A stretch of 64,000 bases of DNA from Vespa crabro (GCF_910589235.1 NC_060955.1:6985694-7049693), one strand, 5' to 3'. Shown: positions 21,441 through 32,884, counted from the stretch's first letter. The notes: a model not told the origin generated them from the letters alone. Program-made: numbers and translations.

Positions 21441-21639
21441 TTCCGTTGGAAGAAATAGCCGTGGAAGCTCTGCTATTTTTTCAACGGGACAGTACATTAT
21501 TGAGAATCTGCGGTTAATCGATTGTCCGACGCGTTATCGATATACGCCCTTATTCTCTTTTATTTTGCCTTCCTAAATACCAGATCGTTGAGAAGATTTA
21601 AGCGGTCGTTTAAATAACGCCGGAACGATGTAATGCGTC

Positions 21640-22490
21640 TAATAGTCTACGTTTATTTAATTATCGAAGAATGTGAAATTATATCTTTATTTTTTTCTTT
21701 TTTTTCAAGATATAATAGTATTATACCAATGTAAGTAAGGATAATAGCAAATATAATCGTATTATAATGTTACATATTTATGATGAATACATTTTTTCGG
21801 ATAAATTACTTATGTCTTTTTCAATATTGATACATAATTCTGAGATCATAAAGATGAGCTCACACGACGAAACAATCGTACCTCCTATAAATTAGTATAA
21901 ATTATATTACGGACAATAAGAACGATATCAATAACAAGACATATTGAATTAGAGTTTTGCAGTTTTTGAACATTGTACTTTTATAGAAACCTCTATAGTG
22001 CCTTTGCAGTTTCCCCCTTTGTATCGACTTCGAACATTTATACGATCCTTCGATGTTCAGAAAATGCTTTGTGTTTGGTTAGGTCATAGATACAAATGAC
22101 ATATGCACGAGGTTAAAGTGCAGGATCGATAATACATACATAAGTAAAAGCCATTCTGAAGTAGTATTCTCGCGTTGTCATTGGATACGTTCAAATTCGT
22201 AAAATAAAAAGACTTGTAAACGATCGACAACTGTTTTCTTTTTGTTAACGAATTTAATTATACGATGATTTTTATAAATGTCGTTTGTCGTAAATATTCA
22301 AAAAAATTGTCTGATATTGATCTCACGTATAACGCATAAAAGTTGTTAGAACAAATAAGAATGTATGGGACGTGCGAACATGTAAAGATGAAGAAATATG
22401 AAATAAGACAAATAATATGAGAGAGGTAAATAAATGCTAAAGGAGAGAATTTAAAAAGTTGCGTGCACGCAAATTATTTAATGTATCAAT
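21640..22490. other. A/T-rich non-coding DNA
   Basis: Unique low-G+C sequence. No frame or repeat of note. Confidence 0.45.
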
Positions 22491-22494
22491 ATAA

Positions 22495-22558
22495 TATACA
22501 TATATATATATACATATATATATATATACCTATATATACCTATATATATATATTTATA

Positions 22559-22614
<56 letters not shown>
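22495..22614. repeat. (AT)n microsatellite, compound
   Basis: About 120 bases of AT with ATACCTAT interruptions, the last 45 pure. Confidence 0.96.
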
Positions 22615-22616
<2 letters not shown>

Positions 22617-22619
22617 TAT

Positions 22620-23100
22620 TTTATAAAGAAAAATATATCTTTGTACATAATATGTTATCAATGTAAAAAAACCCGGAATATCTTTATACGCGTTAATATT
22701 AAGATTATCCAATGAGAAATGATCTCTTTTATTAAAACGGTACATATATTTTATGACAAATTTTTACTTTTTTTAACAAATCATATATAATTTACGACGT
22801 ATAGGAAATAACTCTTCGGTCATCTGAACCAGTATGTAATCAAAGAATATTGTTTATTATCGGTATTGCGTCAACTCTGCTATTTTTTTTTTTTTAATGC
22901 ATATATTATTAAAAATTTTCTCTTTAATCCATCATTCATGTTTTCTTTTTTGCATTTTATCTACTTTCGTTTCGACGTAATAACTGAAATCAATATAGTT
23001 TTAGTTTCCAAGCTTATAATTTATACGGAGATCGTAATGGCGCGTAGAAGGGCGAAACTGTGGTACGAGATGGTAGCTCCGAAGTCTCATTTATTAACGC
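22620..23100. other. A/T-rich non-coding DNA
   Basis: Nothing supported apart from a T10 run near 22885. Confidence 0.4.
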
Positions 23101-23148
23101 TGTAGATTGCATCGTTTCCTCGCAAATGCTTCGATGAGCCGCCTCTCT

Positions 23149-23162
23149 TAGAGGCCTCTAAA
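23149..23162. other. 14-bp perfect palindrome
   Basis: TTAGAGGCCTCTAA, a self-complementary 14-mer. Confidence 0.8.
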
Positions 23163-23167
23163 GTTCT

Positions 23168-23196
23168 AGTTAAAGCAATCCAGAATTGCTTTGGCT
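23168..23196 (+). other. 12-bp hairpin with 5-nt loop
   Basis: AGTTAAAGCAAT pairs with ATTGCTTTGGCT around CCAGA. Two pairs are G-U wobbles, so the fold favours plus-strand RNA. It lies 5 bases after the 14-bp palindrome. Confidence 0.6.
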
Positions 23197-23309
23197 TTGC
23201 AGACAATAGGATCCTATGAATGACTAGATCATCGCAAACTTATTGGTTAATTAAACTACACCATTATGGTCATTTTTTTATCAAACATAAATAAGATATA
23301 AGTATTATG

Positions 23310-23354
23310 TTATATATATATATTATATATATATATTATATATTATATTATATA

Positions 23355-23409
<55 letters not shown>
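23310..23409. repeat. (TA)n microsatellite, compound
   Basis: About 100 bases of TA with TATTA junctions. Confidence 0.96.
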
Positions 23410-23412
<3 letters not shown>

Positions 23413-23696
23413 TTTGTGATAGTTTTTACTTTTAATAAAATCAATACGAATAATTATTTTTAGCTAAAGAATTTGATTAGTTCAATTTCGTCTAATAAGA
23501 AAGTATATAGTATATAATTAGGTAAATAGATTTCGATTTATCTACATGAAAATAAATAATGAAGATGATTCTGTATAAAGAATTTAATTATATAGAATTG
23601 CAATATTTTTATTTTCTCTTTTATAAAAAGAGAAGATGTTCTCTTGATAATGCAATAGAGAAAGTTACTCTTGATGAACTGTTTTATTTTTCCTTT

Positions 23697-23765
23697 AAGA
23701 AAGATTGAGAGAAAGATATAGATAGAGAGAGAAGAGAGAAGGAGGGAGGAAGGAAGAGAGAGATG
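23697..23765. repeat. Degenerate GA tract
   Basis: GAGAGA, GATAGA and GGAAGG words. Confidence 0.7.
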
Positions 23766-23779
23766 AACACGACAAAGAG

Positions 23780-24300
23780 GAAAGCAAGATGAAAGTAGAC
23801 GGTCGATCGTCTCAGCCGAGTTTTATCGAGAACGAGGAAGTTTCCTGTCGCTTTTCACTAATGCCAGAGTTGTTCTCTATGGCGACTCGTTCCCGAGTAT
23901 CTTCGCGCTCAGTTATTCGCGCGTTCGTAACCTAAAATCACGAAAAGCAGGACGCGACCAGTCGGAGCGTGGAAGAAAAGACAATAAGCTTCGGATTTGT
24001 TCGAACGAGGATCCAGAAGAAATCTACGAGGCACCGGATTGAAAGCACAGTGCCAAATGGAACGCAAATACAATGAGTATAAGAAAAGGAAGAAAGGAAG
24101 AAAGGAAGGAGAAAAGAAAGAAATAGAGAAAAAAGAAAGAAGAAAAGAAAGAGTCTTTTCGCGTCTTGGCTCGATGCGGATTCCTGATAAAAGCCAATAA
24201 TCCTCCGTGGCAATAGAAATCTTCAGAAGGCCCTAGTACCGGCGTTAAGCGGACATTTCATTGAACACAATTTTGCATTGATGCACGTAATTATACGTTT
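23780..24300. other. Mixed DNA including a purine tract
   Basis: GC-richer at 23790-23960 with an initiator-like TCAGTT near 23911, purine tract 24078-24152, then a unique patch near 24250 with TTTTGCAT and GTAATTA words. Confidence 0.3.
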
Positions 24301-24362
24301 TAGATTTTTCTAATAAATGTTAAAATATAATACGACATGTAAAATTATATAAAAAAATTCTA

Positions 24363-24364
<2 letters not shown>

Positions 24365-24413
<49 letters not shown>
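24365..24413. repeat. (TA)n microsatellite
   Basis: Pure TA repeat, 49 bases. Confidence 0.97.
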
Positions 24414-24417
<4 letters not shown>

Positions 24418-25600
24418 AATAATGAAGAAGTGTTATATAATATAGACATATCATATTTGTAAATTATCCTTTGTAAATTATAATAACATTGAAATTGCCT
24501 GTTTTTCTTTTATTTCTTTTTTGCTTGTATTTCTTTTTCTTGTTTTTATTACAAATCAGAAGTTATTAAATTTTGCCATATCCCAATAGTAATATCACAT
24601 TTAATCCCAATAATTCTCTCTGTCTTAAAGTTCCTGAGACGTGAGTTTCTAAAACTAAACTCAAGGTAATAAAATATTTGATGATAGGGCAATTCAAACA
24701 ATGATTCAAATCCGTTGCATCATATACATCGTTGGAATATTAATTGTTTTGCTCGTATTCTTTTATATTTTTCTACGTTATTGTTGGTGATGGAAAATCG
24801 TGATTTTGGTGGTGGTGGAAATGGTGATGGTGGTATACGTCTTTTCGTTGGAAGAAAATCTCATGAAATTCACTGGAGCCGTGGATGTTATCTCCGATCT
24901 CACTGGCTTGCACTTGGGAATGATTATCACGAAACACAGTATCACGTGTATACACATATATTTTGTGCGTCACGACAACCACGGTCGAGTAACTCCGAGT
25001 CGAGGAGGATGTAGTAGGTTGTAGATCTCTGCGATGCTAATTGAACGTGGGACGTGTGTACGTCGACGTTGACGTTAGCAGCGTGTTTTCAACATCACAG
25101 TGATATTTTATACTGTCGGCCGGTGACAACGAGCGCAAATTCGCTTTTCACATTGTCGACTAGGTATTGTACGAATTTAGTTACTTTCGAAAAATGTCTT
25201 TTCCCGAATGCAACAACGTTCACAAGAATATAAAGAGTTTGTTCTTATTGCATTTCTGATGATCAACAGATAGCTCTCTTCTTTTTTTTCTTTTTGATTA
25301 CATGACTATCAACGAAAGTTACTTTCATTCGATCCAAATTGTATATTTTTGCTGATCAAAAGAGATATTAGTTTTCATGAACGATATTAGAATTTTCCCA
25401 CGTGTTGAGATTTATGAAAAGGACGTATTTACTTACATTGATACATGCATCAAGATGCTCATAATTTCTTGGTGATACCTACTTGAAATTATTCTCTCTG
25501 TCCGTTTAGAATTCTCATAAGTTTATTTCAATTTAGCTTCGTCTCGAAGCACCTCCTTCATGTCCTGCGGCTTCATCATTGTAAACACAATTTTCTTCTC
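24414..25600. other. Non-coding stretch
   Basis: Low-G+C flanks around a GC-richer centre (24780-25160) with GGTGGT/GGTGAT words. Overlapping frames there have no splice or start support. Confidence 0.35.
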
Positions 25601-25611
25601 ATTTCCTCGAG

Positions 25612-25615
25612 TGAG

Positions 25616-25667
<52 letters not shown>

Positions 25668-25672
25668 AAAAG
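25612..25672. repeat. GA microsatellite
   Basis: Pure GA over about 40 bases then A-rich units. Confidence 0.95.
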
Positions 25673-25795
25673 AAAAAGAGATAAAGATAGAATGGCAGAG
25701 AGAAAAAAGAGTTTGAGAAAGAGACAGAAGGAGAAGAGAAGATTTATAGCGTAGGAACGAAAAGAAATTTCCGTGAACCATGGACGGCAGACGAA

Positions 25796-25828
25796 AGAAA
25801 GAAAGAAATAAAAAAAAAAAAAAAAGAG
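25796..25828. repeat. AAAG / A15 run
   Basis: AAAG units followed by a long A-run. Confidence 0.85.
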
Positions 25829-26035
25829 GAATTCATCGAGTCTTAATCTCGAACACCTCCGCTCGCAGCAACGACCAGCTGGAATTTAAACGCCCGCCCT
25901 TATCCAGGTGTTCTACCATTTTCTTTTAAAGCGTACTAAGATACCACCGAGTGGAATAGAATATGCGAGTTAAAATAGTCGTGAAACCGGGAAAGAAGAT
26001 TTCCAGGGTGGGTGGATGAACGAAGAAAGAGAGCT

Positions 26036-26190
26036 CTAAAGAAAGAAATGATATCGGAGAAAAAGAGAAAAACGGAAGGGATGGAGATAGTTTGAGGAAA
26101 AAGGAATGAGAAACAGAAAAAGAGGAGAAGATAGAGGAGATAGAAAGAAAGAGGGTAAGTTGAAGTAGTAAAAGGAGGAAGTAAAAGACA
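26036..26190. repeat. Degenerate purine-rich tract
   Basis: About 150 bases almost all purine on the plus strand (GAAAGA, GAGGAG words). The minus-strand frames across it are Ser/Phe/Leu artefacts. Confidence 0.75.
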
Positions 26191-26279
26191 AAAACGTATA
26201 AAGAGATACATATTTGAGATAATGCAAGTAAATGTAAGAAACTATATAGCGAATGTTTCCGGATTATTCGTTGCAATTT

Positions 26280-26700
26280 CTAAACAGTAGCTATCGCATT
26301 TTCGCATTATTATAGTCTGGCAGTTCTCTTTAACGGAAGTAGAGTGAAAGCTTCGACCGAATTTTCTGAAATCGAATAGAACTGGCGTTCCCGTATCATT
26401 TCAGTATGCTGATACTTACTGAAAATACGCTTATTCAGATTGAAACAATACTTATTGTAGCTTATAGAGTACTAGGTTATCGTATAAGCAAGTTGTAAGT
26501 AAAACGATGAAAAAGAGAAATAGCGAAATGAACGAACGAATTGTTTTACATAAGTGTTCTTAAATTTGATTAGCGATGATGAAAATAATGAAAATATATG
26601 ATGTAATAAAAAAAGGAAAACAAAAATAATAATAGTAATAAAATTTATATAGTTATGATATATAAAGGAATAACTATCACTGGCTAGTAGATAAACTTTG
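26280..26700. other. A/T-rich non-coding DNA
   Basis: Nothing supported. Confidence 0.4.
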
Positions 26701-26718
26701 GATGTACCTACCATATGT

Positions 26719-26725
26719 CAGAGAG

Positions 26726-26776
<51 letters not shown>

Positions 26777-26780
26777 AGAA
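26719..26780. repeat. GA microsatellite
   Basis: GA array with an AAAGAA entry and A-rich exit. Confidence 0.95.
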
Positions 26781-27049
26781 AAATGGTGTAGACTACGAGT
26801 CAGCCGTATCTCGGTAGCACAGCCGCGCGTACCGACGAATTTATCGTTTCTTATTAGCAAATGTAGCGCGCGGAGAACGACGGTCGGTCGGAATGCTGGC
26901 AAAAAATGATAATGGGAAGATGCGAGAAGGCAGAGCCAGTGGGATAATGGAAAGTAGGAAAGGCACGAGGAATTGGCATGGAGGAGAGTGATATTGCTCG
27001 TCCGCCGAGACTTCGTCGCTTCCACTTGACTGGACCTTCGACAAGGAGT

Positions 27050-27212
27050 CAGTTCAAATCGATGAACTTGATTTTTGAAGCTTTATCGCAAAGCAAAATC
27101 TCGATGTATTCTTTCAAAATATTTTCAATGATATAATAAGTCGGGAATAATTTTTTTGAAATTTCAAATATTTATTTTATATCTTAAATGTAGGCATATC
27201 AAATTTTTATCT

Positions 27213-27215
<3 letters not shown>
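27050..27215. other. A/T-rich DNA with 14-bp palindrome
   Basis: TTTGAAATTTCAAA at 27155-27168 is a perfect palindrome. The rest is background. Confidence 0.5.

Positions 27216-27264
<49 letters not shown>
27216..27264. repeat. (TA)n microsatellite
   Basis: Pure TA repeat. Confidence 0.96.
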
Positions 27265-27265
<1 letters not shown>

Positions 27266-27680
27266 GAATTTATTCTTTTAATAATTGTAATATGAACGTA
27301 ATAATGATAAACAGTGAAAGCAAAGAAAACGTATTTTATTCACAAACTAATAGTCTACGTAATAGCTCGTTTATTTTCTTAATTAAATGAAAATGTTACT
27401 TTTACTGTTAATTGAAATGACGCTTAAAGTAGAAAAGCAAAATTATTAAAGTAAACTGAAATGTTTGATGTTTACGGGCATAAAAAGTTGATAATCATTC
27501 GTTAAACGGATTTATAATTGAAACGATTGAAACTATCAAAGTTTCCTTTCATTAAATAACAGTGTAAGTTATATAAATTAATCGAAAAAGAAGAAAAAAA
27601 AATATATATATATATACACTATTTACTCAATCGAGATATATAACGTGATAAAAGTCTAAGAAAGGAATATTCTTTTAGCG
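27265..27680. other. A/T-rich non-coding DNA
   Basis: Includes a short AT run at 27602-27617. Confidence 0.45.
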
Positions 27681-27928
27681 AAGTATGAGGATCCATATAT
27701 ATGGAGAGAAAAAAAAGGATCAATCGGTGAACCTTACAGTAGGTGCTCAGAGAAACAGCTCGTGGGAGCCGTTCGCTCGTTATTTTATCACGGCGACTGG
27801 AACGGCGTTCCACCGTGAATCGTGTTGGTGGAGAATCTCGGGGGAACATTCGGAGGGTTCGCCGAAGGAAATCAGTCGGGCAAGAAATTAAATATTACCC
27901 CGAGGAACGAAGGGTGTGTTTGTGAGCG

Positions 27929-27929
<1 letters not shown>

Positions 27930-27960
<31 letters not shown>

Positions 27961-27970
27961 TTCTCTCATT
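27930..27970. repeat. CT microsatellite
   Basis: CT array ending in TTTCTC units. Confidence 0.92.
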
Positions 27971-28049
27971 TTATCCTCGACGTGTTCATAGTGGCCATAA
28001 GAGAGACGCACCTCGGTCGAGAATTTGGTGTCTGAAGTGAACATTTTCT

Positions 28050-28092
28050 ATCTGTCTCTCTCTTTTCTCTCTCTCTCGCTCTCTCTCTTTTA
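28050..28092. repeat. CT-rich tract
   Basis: Imperfect CT array that could serve as the polypyrimidine tract of the candidate exon at 28101. Confidence 0.85.
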
Positions 28093-28100
28093 CACTTTAG

Positions 28101-28246
28101 TTGGTACGGGAAAGTTAGGAGGAGGAAGAAGAGAAGAGAATAAGGCTAAGGTAGGAAGGAAAAGGTGGGAGTTAGACGATACCGCGATATACACTGTGTG
28201 TCATCAGATCCCATGGGTATCCAGGACAAATAACGGCTCGATATAG
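28101..28246 (+). CDS. Candidate terminal exon, 47 codons, unknown product
   Basis: A CT array ends in TTTTACACTTTAG, a good acceptor. After 2 nt the frame begins GTGKLGGGRREENKAKVGRK and ends SRTNNGSI before TAG. A possible donor AAG|GTAGGA at 28150 would give a 49-nt internal exon. The Gly/Arg-rich start reflects a purine-rich stretch, so coding potential is doubtful. Confidence 0.12.
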
Positions 28247-28410
28247 ACGTGCCAAACAAGAAAGTACTTTCCCCTTGCGCGTACACATCGCATCAACCAC
28301 CCTTCACCCTTCGGTTCTTCGACTTTCCTTCTTTAAACCATGCGTTTTGTGACTTAGTCGGTCCAATATCGATTCGTTGCAATTGCATACTACCTTTCAC
28401 ATTTTCTTTC

Positions 28411-28754
28411 GTATTTTTCTTCTTTTTTTTTTTTATTTCAGTCACATCTGCCTACGCTTAAAATATTTTCTTTTCTATATTCTTTCAAGTATACATTTTT
28501 ATTTAAGTTAATATCGATAATCATAACTTGTTTAGATTTATCGTATAATAGATAACTATATATAATATTCTCGAAAATAAAAAAATTCTCCAGTTATTTG
28601 ACCGGCATGTAACAATACACATAATATATTGGCTAGATCTTCATCTTTTCCATTTTTATGATAAAATACCAAGAAATCTGATTCAACATGATCGAAAAAA
28701 GGTACATACATATACGTGTTTGTAGCATACCATGCATTTTTGTATTTGTGTATT

Positions 28755-28755
<1 letters not shown>
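28411..28755. other. A/T-rich non-coding DNA
   Basis: T-run near 28420-28435, otherwise nothing. Confidence 0.4.

Positions 28756-28837
<82 letters not shown>
28754..28837. repeat. GA microsatellite, about 84 bp
   Basis: Pure GA except for one GACA at 28779-28782. Confidence 0.97.
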
Positions 28838-28839
<2 letters not shown>

Positions 28840-28889
28840 CCCAGGAACAAATGCGCTTTCTCGCGACAAGAATGAGATAAAATAGGTAG

Positions 28890-28987
28890 GAGAGAAAAAG
28901 AAAAGAGAGAGAGAATGACAAAAAAAGAGAGAGAAAGAAAAAGAGAGAAAGAGAGAGGGAGAGAAAGAGAGAAAGAGAAGTAGAGAG
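28890..28987. repeat. Degenerate GA/AAAG tract
   Basis: Purine run on the plus strand with AAAG, GAGA and GGGA units. Confidence 0.85.
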
Positions 28988-29078
28988 TCTGTTACAAGCA
29001 CGCATTGTGCGAGCTTTGCATTTCTTTCTGTTGGAAAAACGCAGAGCAAGCGAAAACAGTGCCGCTTAAAACTGCCAA

Positions 29079-29102
29079 GAGATAGACAGAGAGAGAGAGA
29101 GA

Positions 29103-29168
<66 letters not shown>

Positions 29169-29262
29169 GGGGGGGGGGAGAGAGAGAAAAAGAGAGACAG
29201 AGAGAGAAAGAGAGAAAGAAACAGATAGATAGACAGAAAGAGAAAAAGAGAGAGAGAGGGGT
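29079..29262. repeat. GA compound array with G10 run
   Basis: About 180 bases of GA, GACA and GATA units interrupted by ten consecutive G (29169-29178). It is the largest GA block in the window. Minus-strand Ser-Leu frames over it are artefacts. Confidence 0.96.
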
Positions 29263-29627
29263 AAGGATGAGAGATCTCGAAAGGGTGAATTTAAATCGAG
29301 GACAGACACGATTCTAATTAAAGCAGCTTGCCTCCTTCCTATATACATATATATACTTGCAGTTATTGTTGTAATTATCGTCGGCGCGTGCAGTTATAGT
29401 ATAGCACTTGTTATTATTGTTTGTCCTGAAACTTCCACTTCGTCTCTCTCTCTCTCTCTATCGCGCGCGCACTTTCCAACTCGTACGATGAGCATTCGAG
29501 TTTCGTTGTAATGCGAACTTCTACATGTTTGGCTAAGTGGCCTTGCTATGCTTGCATTAGCACTCTAATATCGAGGTGGCAAACAACGAAAGATATGAGG
29601 ATCATATACGCAATAGTTTACCGCCAA

Positions 29628-29692
29628 CTTTTTTTTTCTTTCTTTCTTTCTTTTTTATTTTATTTTCTTTTTTTTTTCTTTTTTATTTATCC
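29628..29692. repeat. TTTC / T-rich tract
   Basis: TTTC units and T-runs. Confidence 0.85.
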
Positions 29693-29728
29693 TGAGCAAC
29701 TCGCGAAAACAGCATTTTTCTATCGACA

Positions 29729-30070
29729 ATGCAATCCCTCGTACTCCTCGAAAATTTGGCCGTTCGATTTTCTTTTCCTGATCTTTTCACCGACGAAGGG
29801 AAAATGGAAAAGGGCTTGGAAGTATTCGAGATATATAAACTTTTCGACGTTGAAATATTTCATATACGTGTGCGTTGCGTTGGAGTACCTTCGACATGGT
29901 CTTACATTTTGTATGAAAGTTGTAAGTTCGCAAATGTTAAAAATCTCTTTGTCAAACACATATATGCGTATGCGTTGCTTCCTTCTATAGTGTCTAACAA
30001 TAAGTTTATTTCTTTTTTCGAATATTTTACAATATGGAATGTTCGAGGATATGCAAAAAGCTTTTCTTGA
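29729..30070 (+). CDS. ATG open frame, 113 codons, unknown
   Basis: Starts MQSLVLLENLAVRFSFPDLF and has mixed composition with charged and aromatic residues throughout, ending GYAKSFS. It is not encoded by any microsatellite. It lies just after a T-rich tract and an AG (29712), so it could also be read as part of a terminal exon. Two other frames in the region are also open, including one of 159 codons crossing the T-tract, so stop-poor DNA is a real alternative. No domain recognised. Confidence 0.2.
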   Translation: MQSLVLLENLAVRFSFPDLFTDEGKMEKGLEVFEIYKLFDVEIFHIRVRCVGVPSTWSYILYESCKFANVKNLFVKHIYAYALLPSIVSNNKFISFFEYFTIWNVRGYAKSFS

Positions 30071-30239
30071 GCCAATTGTTCGATACGATGTTCTCTCGAA
30101 GGTTCCGTAATTCTTTCTCTTTTTCTCATTGTCTCTGTTCTCGTTCGAAAAGCATTTTTTTATTTTCTCTTTTTCCTTTCCATTCTTTTTCGCTTCTCAC
30201 AGTGTCTTCTCCTCACGTATATTCGTATCCAACCGATTC

Positions 30240-30386
30240 GTTCTTGTTTTCCTCGTGAATTTTCCAGTTGCGGTTTTCGTTCGAGCAGTCGGTAACTGCT
30301 GCTAAAAGTTTTCGTTACACCGACGTTCTACGATTCGACGCCGTTACATAGGAGGGTAGTGTAATAGAATTTGTTGCGAAAGTTAG

Positions 30387-30430
<44 letters not shown>

Positions 30431-30700
30431 AGTACTTGCAAGCTTTAGCTCGTAAACTGGCCTATGGCCTCTGCTGTTATGGTGCTTCGTTAAACCCCAT
30501 TGCTTTAACACTTTACTCTTCAAGGGAATCGCGATCGATGCGATGTGACGTTTATGGTTGGACCTTTGTAAATGGCAACCTTTTTCTTTCTCCTTGTTTT
30601 TAGGAAATAGAGCGAGAAGAGAAAAGAAAAGAGGCTTGCTCTTGGTAGACTGGATACGGATTACAATCGGCTTGTGGTGAAATTGTGGAACTGACGTTGA
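30240..30700. promoter_or_regulatory. Unique island around a CT array
   Basis: GC-richer unique sequence on both sides of the CT repeat at 30390-30430. The 30440-30570 part has no repeats and contains CGTTAAACCCC and GATCGATGCGATG words. Composition only. Confidence 0.18.
30390..30430. repeat. CT microsatellite
   Basis: Pure CT array of about 38 bases. Confidence 0.96.
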
Positions 30701-30858
30701 TGTTTCTCCAGCGATCCTTTTACTAATATACCGATGTTTCTATTGTTGAACACGTACAAGGAGAATAAAAAATTGTATTTTAGATAATCTAAATTAAAAG
30801 CTCGAAACTTTTTCTCGTATTATCTAGAATAAAAAATTATTCGAACGTTCGTAATTTA

Positions 30859-30934
30859 TAGATCACTAATGATTTCATATTCATATAATGGTTGTATAGA
30901 TCACTAATGATTTTTTATACATATAATGATTATA
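30859..30934. repeat. Tandem duplication, 38-bp unit
   Basis: Copy 1 (30859-30896) and copy 2 (30897-30934) both start TAGATCACTAATGATTT and share ATATAATG near the end. They differ by a few substitutions. Confidence 0.85.
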
Positions 30935-31052
30935 AAATAATTTGATTATAATGTTTATCTGACAATTATCTGTTTATAAACATTCATTGATCCTTTCTAA
31001 GAAGCAAGTATAAACATCAAACAGACTGATTCTTTTGATATGCATAAAGATA

Positions 31053-31200
31053 GAATAAGAGAAACAGAGAAAGAGAGAGAAAGAGGGAGAGAAAGAGAGA
31101 AAGGGAGAGAAAGAGAGAAAGGGAGGGAGAGAGAGAGAGAGAAAGAGAAAGAGAGAGAGAAAGAGAAAGAGAGAGAGAAAAGGAAAAAGAGGGAAAAAGA
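31053..31200. repeat. GA/AAAG compound array
   Basis: About 145 bases of GA with regular AAAG and GGGA variants, nearly all purine. Confidence 0.93.
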
Positions 31201-31219
31201 ATTTCTGTTGTTGTACATT

Positions 31220-31915
31220 TAACAGAATAGTATGGAAATAACGAGGAGATATATTCGAACGGGAACTATCGATATTAACAATTCGAACGATGGATTAACA
31301 GATTCGACAGAGATGAATTTATTCTCGTTGCAATGGGATTCCTTGGACACGTGACGCCTATACGATCCGATTCTCCCATAAAATGTCCCTGATCGATTGT
31401 CACGTGTTCGGAATTTCATTAAAGTACTTTTAATAAGCTCTTATAGGATATTACATCGAATATATCAAAAACATTTTATTACAATTCTCTCAAAAAGCAT
31501 ACAATCGAAATTGTATTGGCATATATACATATAATTTAACATTTGGAAAGTAAGAATTTCTAAATTTTTAAATTATTATTCAAATTATATAAAAAATTGA
31601 AAACTGTCATGAAATGTATTAACAGTAACATAAATTTTGCAAAGAAAATCAATTTTTTTTTCAGATATCAGCCAATCTAAACTGTTTATAATAAAATCAC
31701 TCTAACATCTAATTATATTTTTATATCGAGAACAATGAAATCATCCTTCGTCCTTTCTATTCCAAATTCAAGTAAATATGTTTATATACTTATTACTTAA
31801 TATAATTTATATAATATTGTATTTTATATAAATTTATATTTATAATTTTATTTATAATTTTAAATTATTTATATTTATATTGTATTTTGAGATTATTTCA
31901 CATATAAGATACGAA
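31220..31915. other. A/T-rich non-coding DNA
   Basis: Low G+C from about 31440. TTTATT at 31847-31852 reads AATAAA on the minus strand, about 180 bases past the stop of the candidate exon at 32034. Confidence 0.4.
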
Positions 31916-32033
31916 AAATGATAAGCCTAAATGTCGGAGGCTCTTTTACATGTCGTACGTGTAAAGAAATTATAGAGAAAGCTTTTATCGCATTTATGTC
32001 ATTTTCTCGGTTAGAACGTATCGCGTTAATATC

Positions 32034-32200
32034 TCACCACGGTATATCTCTCTCGGGTATATTGTCGAAACTCATACTATTAGAAGACGCGTTACCTTCG
32101 TAGTAGCCCTCCTTTCTTCGATATTCTCGCATAGGTGGCATTATGTGGGACCTCGTATACGCGATGTACATGGCAAATATGCTGTCTGTGTTCGTAGAAG
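32034..32200 (-). CDS. Candidate terminal exon, 54 codons, unknown product
   Basis: On the minus strand a pyrimidine-rich stretch ends in CGACCGGTAG. After 2 nt the frame reads STNTDSIFAMYIAYTRSHIM, then a charged tail ending DNIPERDIPW before TGA. AATAAA follows about 180 bases downstream. An alternative reading uses the acceptor TAATTCCAG (exon 5' end at 32240) in another frame and a GTAACG donor at 32095. Both cannot be right. The frames look protein-like but I recognise neither. Confidence 0.2.
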
Positions 32201-32336
32201 CTACCGGTCGAGGCGGGGAAGCCGGTTATTAAAATCGTGGCTGGAATTACGAGCTCGAGAATGAGTAGGAACGAGATGGAGAGAAAGGCGTTAAGGGCAT
32301 TAATCACGCTCGTGTGAACGGGAAGACCCTTTCTTC

Positions 32337-32410
32337 GACTCTCTCTTTCTATCTTTCTCTTTTTCTTTTTCCCTCTCTCTCTCTCTCTCTCTCACTCTCT
32401 CTTTCCCTCT
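32337..32410. repeat. CT-rich tract
   Basis: TTTC/CT units, with pure CT in the centre. Confidence 0.9.
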
Positions 32411-32692
32411 TTTGTCCTCCTTTCGTTGAATCTATCACGAGTCTTCAAGTCAGCACTACCACATCTACTATTTGATGCACTGATCGAAACGTCGACTAAC
32501 TCGCGGCTAATTTCTTTCCCGAGGGTTGGACAAAGTGGCTACTACTACTACTGAGAGTAGTGGATAGGGAGGGGTGAGACTCTCGTGAGGGATGCTTCTT
32601 TGAAAGACGAAAGCCTACTGGGGAGCTTTCACCGTTCCTGGACGATTACTTTCTCGCCGGGTAATAAAACACGAGGGTTTCGATGAAGATGA

Positions 32693-32715
32693 GAAAGAAA
32701 GAAAGAGGGAAAGAT

Positions 32716-32781
<66 letters not shown>

Positions 32782-32789
32782 AAAGAAAG
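32693..32789. repeat. GA microsatellite
   Basis: AAAG and GACA entry, about 50 pure GA bases, AAAG exit. Confidence 0.95.
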
Positions 32790-32882
32790 TTAACTTCAAA
32801 TGTCGGAATATTTTATTAATAGAAGCGTGAAAAAATAGAGGAATATTTCGTGAAAATATCGGAATGTGTGAGTCAAGAAAGG

Positions 32883-32884
<2 letters not shown>

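Noticed and set aside
23219..23240. miR-279 gene
   Set aside because: Only the first ten bases agree and no precursor-length hairpin forms; kept only as part of a structural observation.
28556..29348. Minus-strand frames of 118-149 codons
   Set aside because: Almost entirely Ser-Leu repeat from GA arrays, with no start or splice support outside them.
32240..32307. Hydrophobic minus-strand stretch as a membrane segment
   Set aside because: It is encoded by the pyrimidine-rich run just upstream of acceptor-like AGs, and everything upstream of it is purine-rich GA repeat, leaving no acceptor for an exon that contains it.
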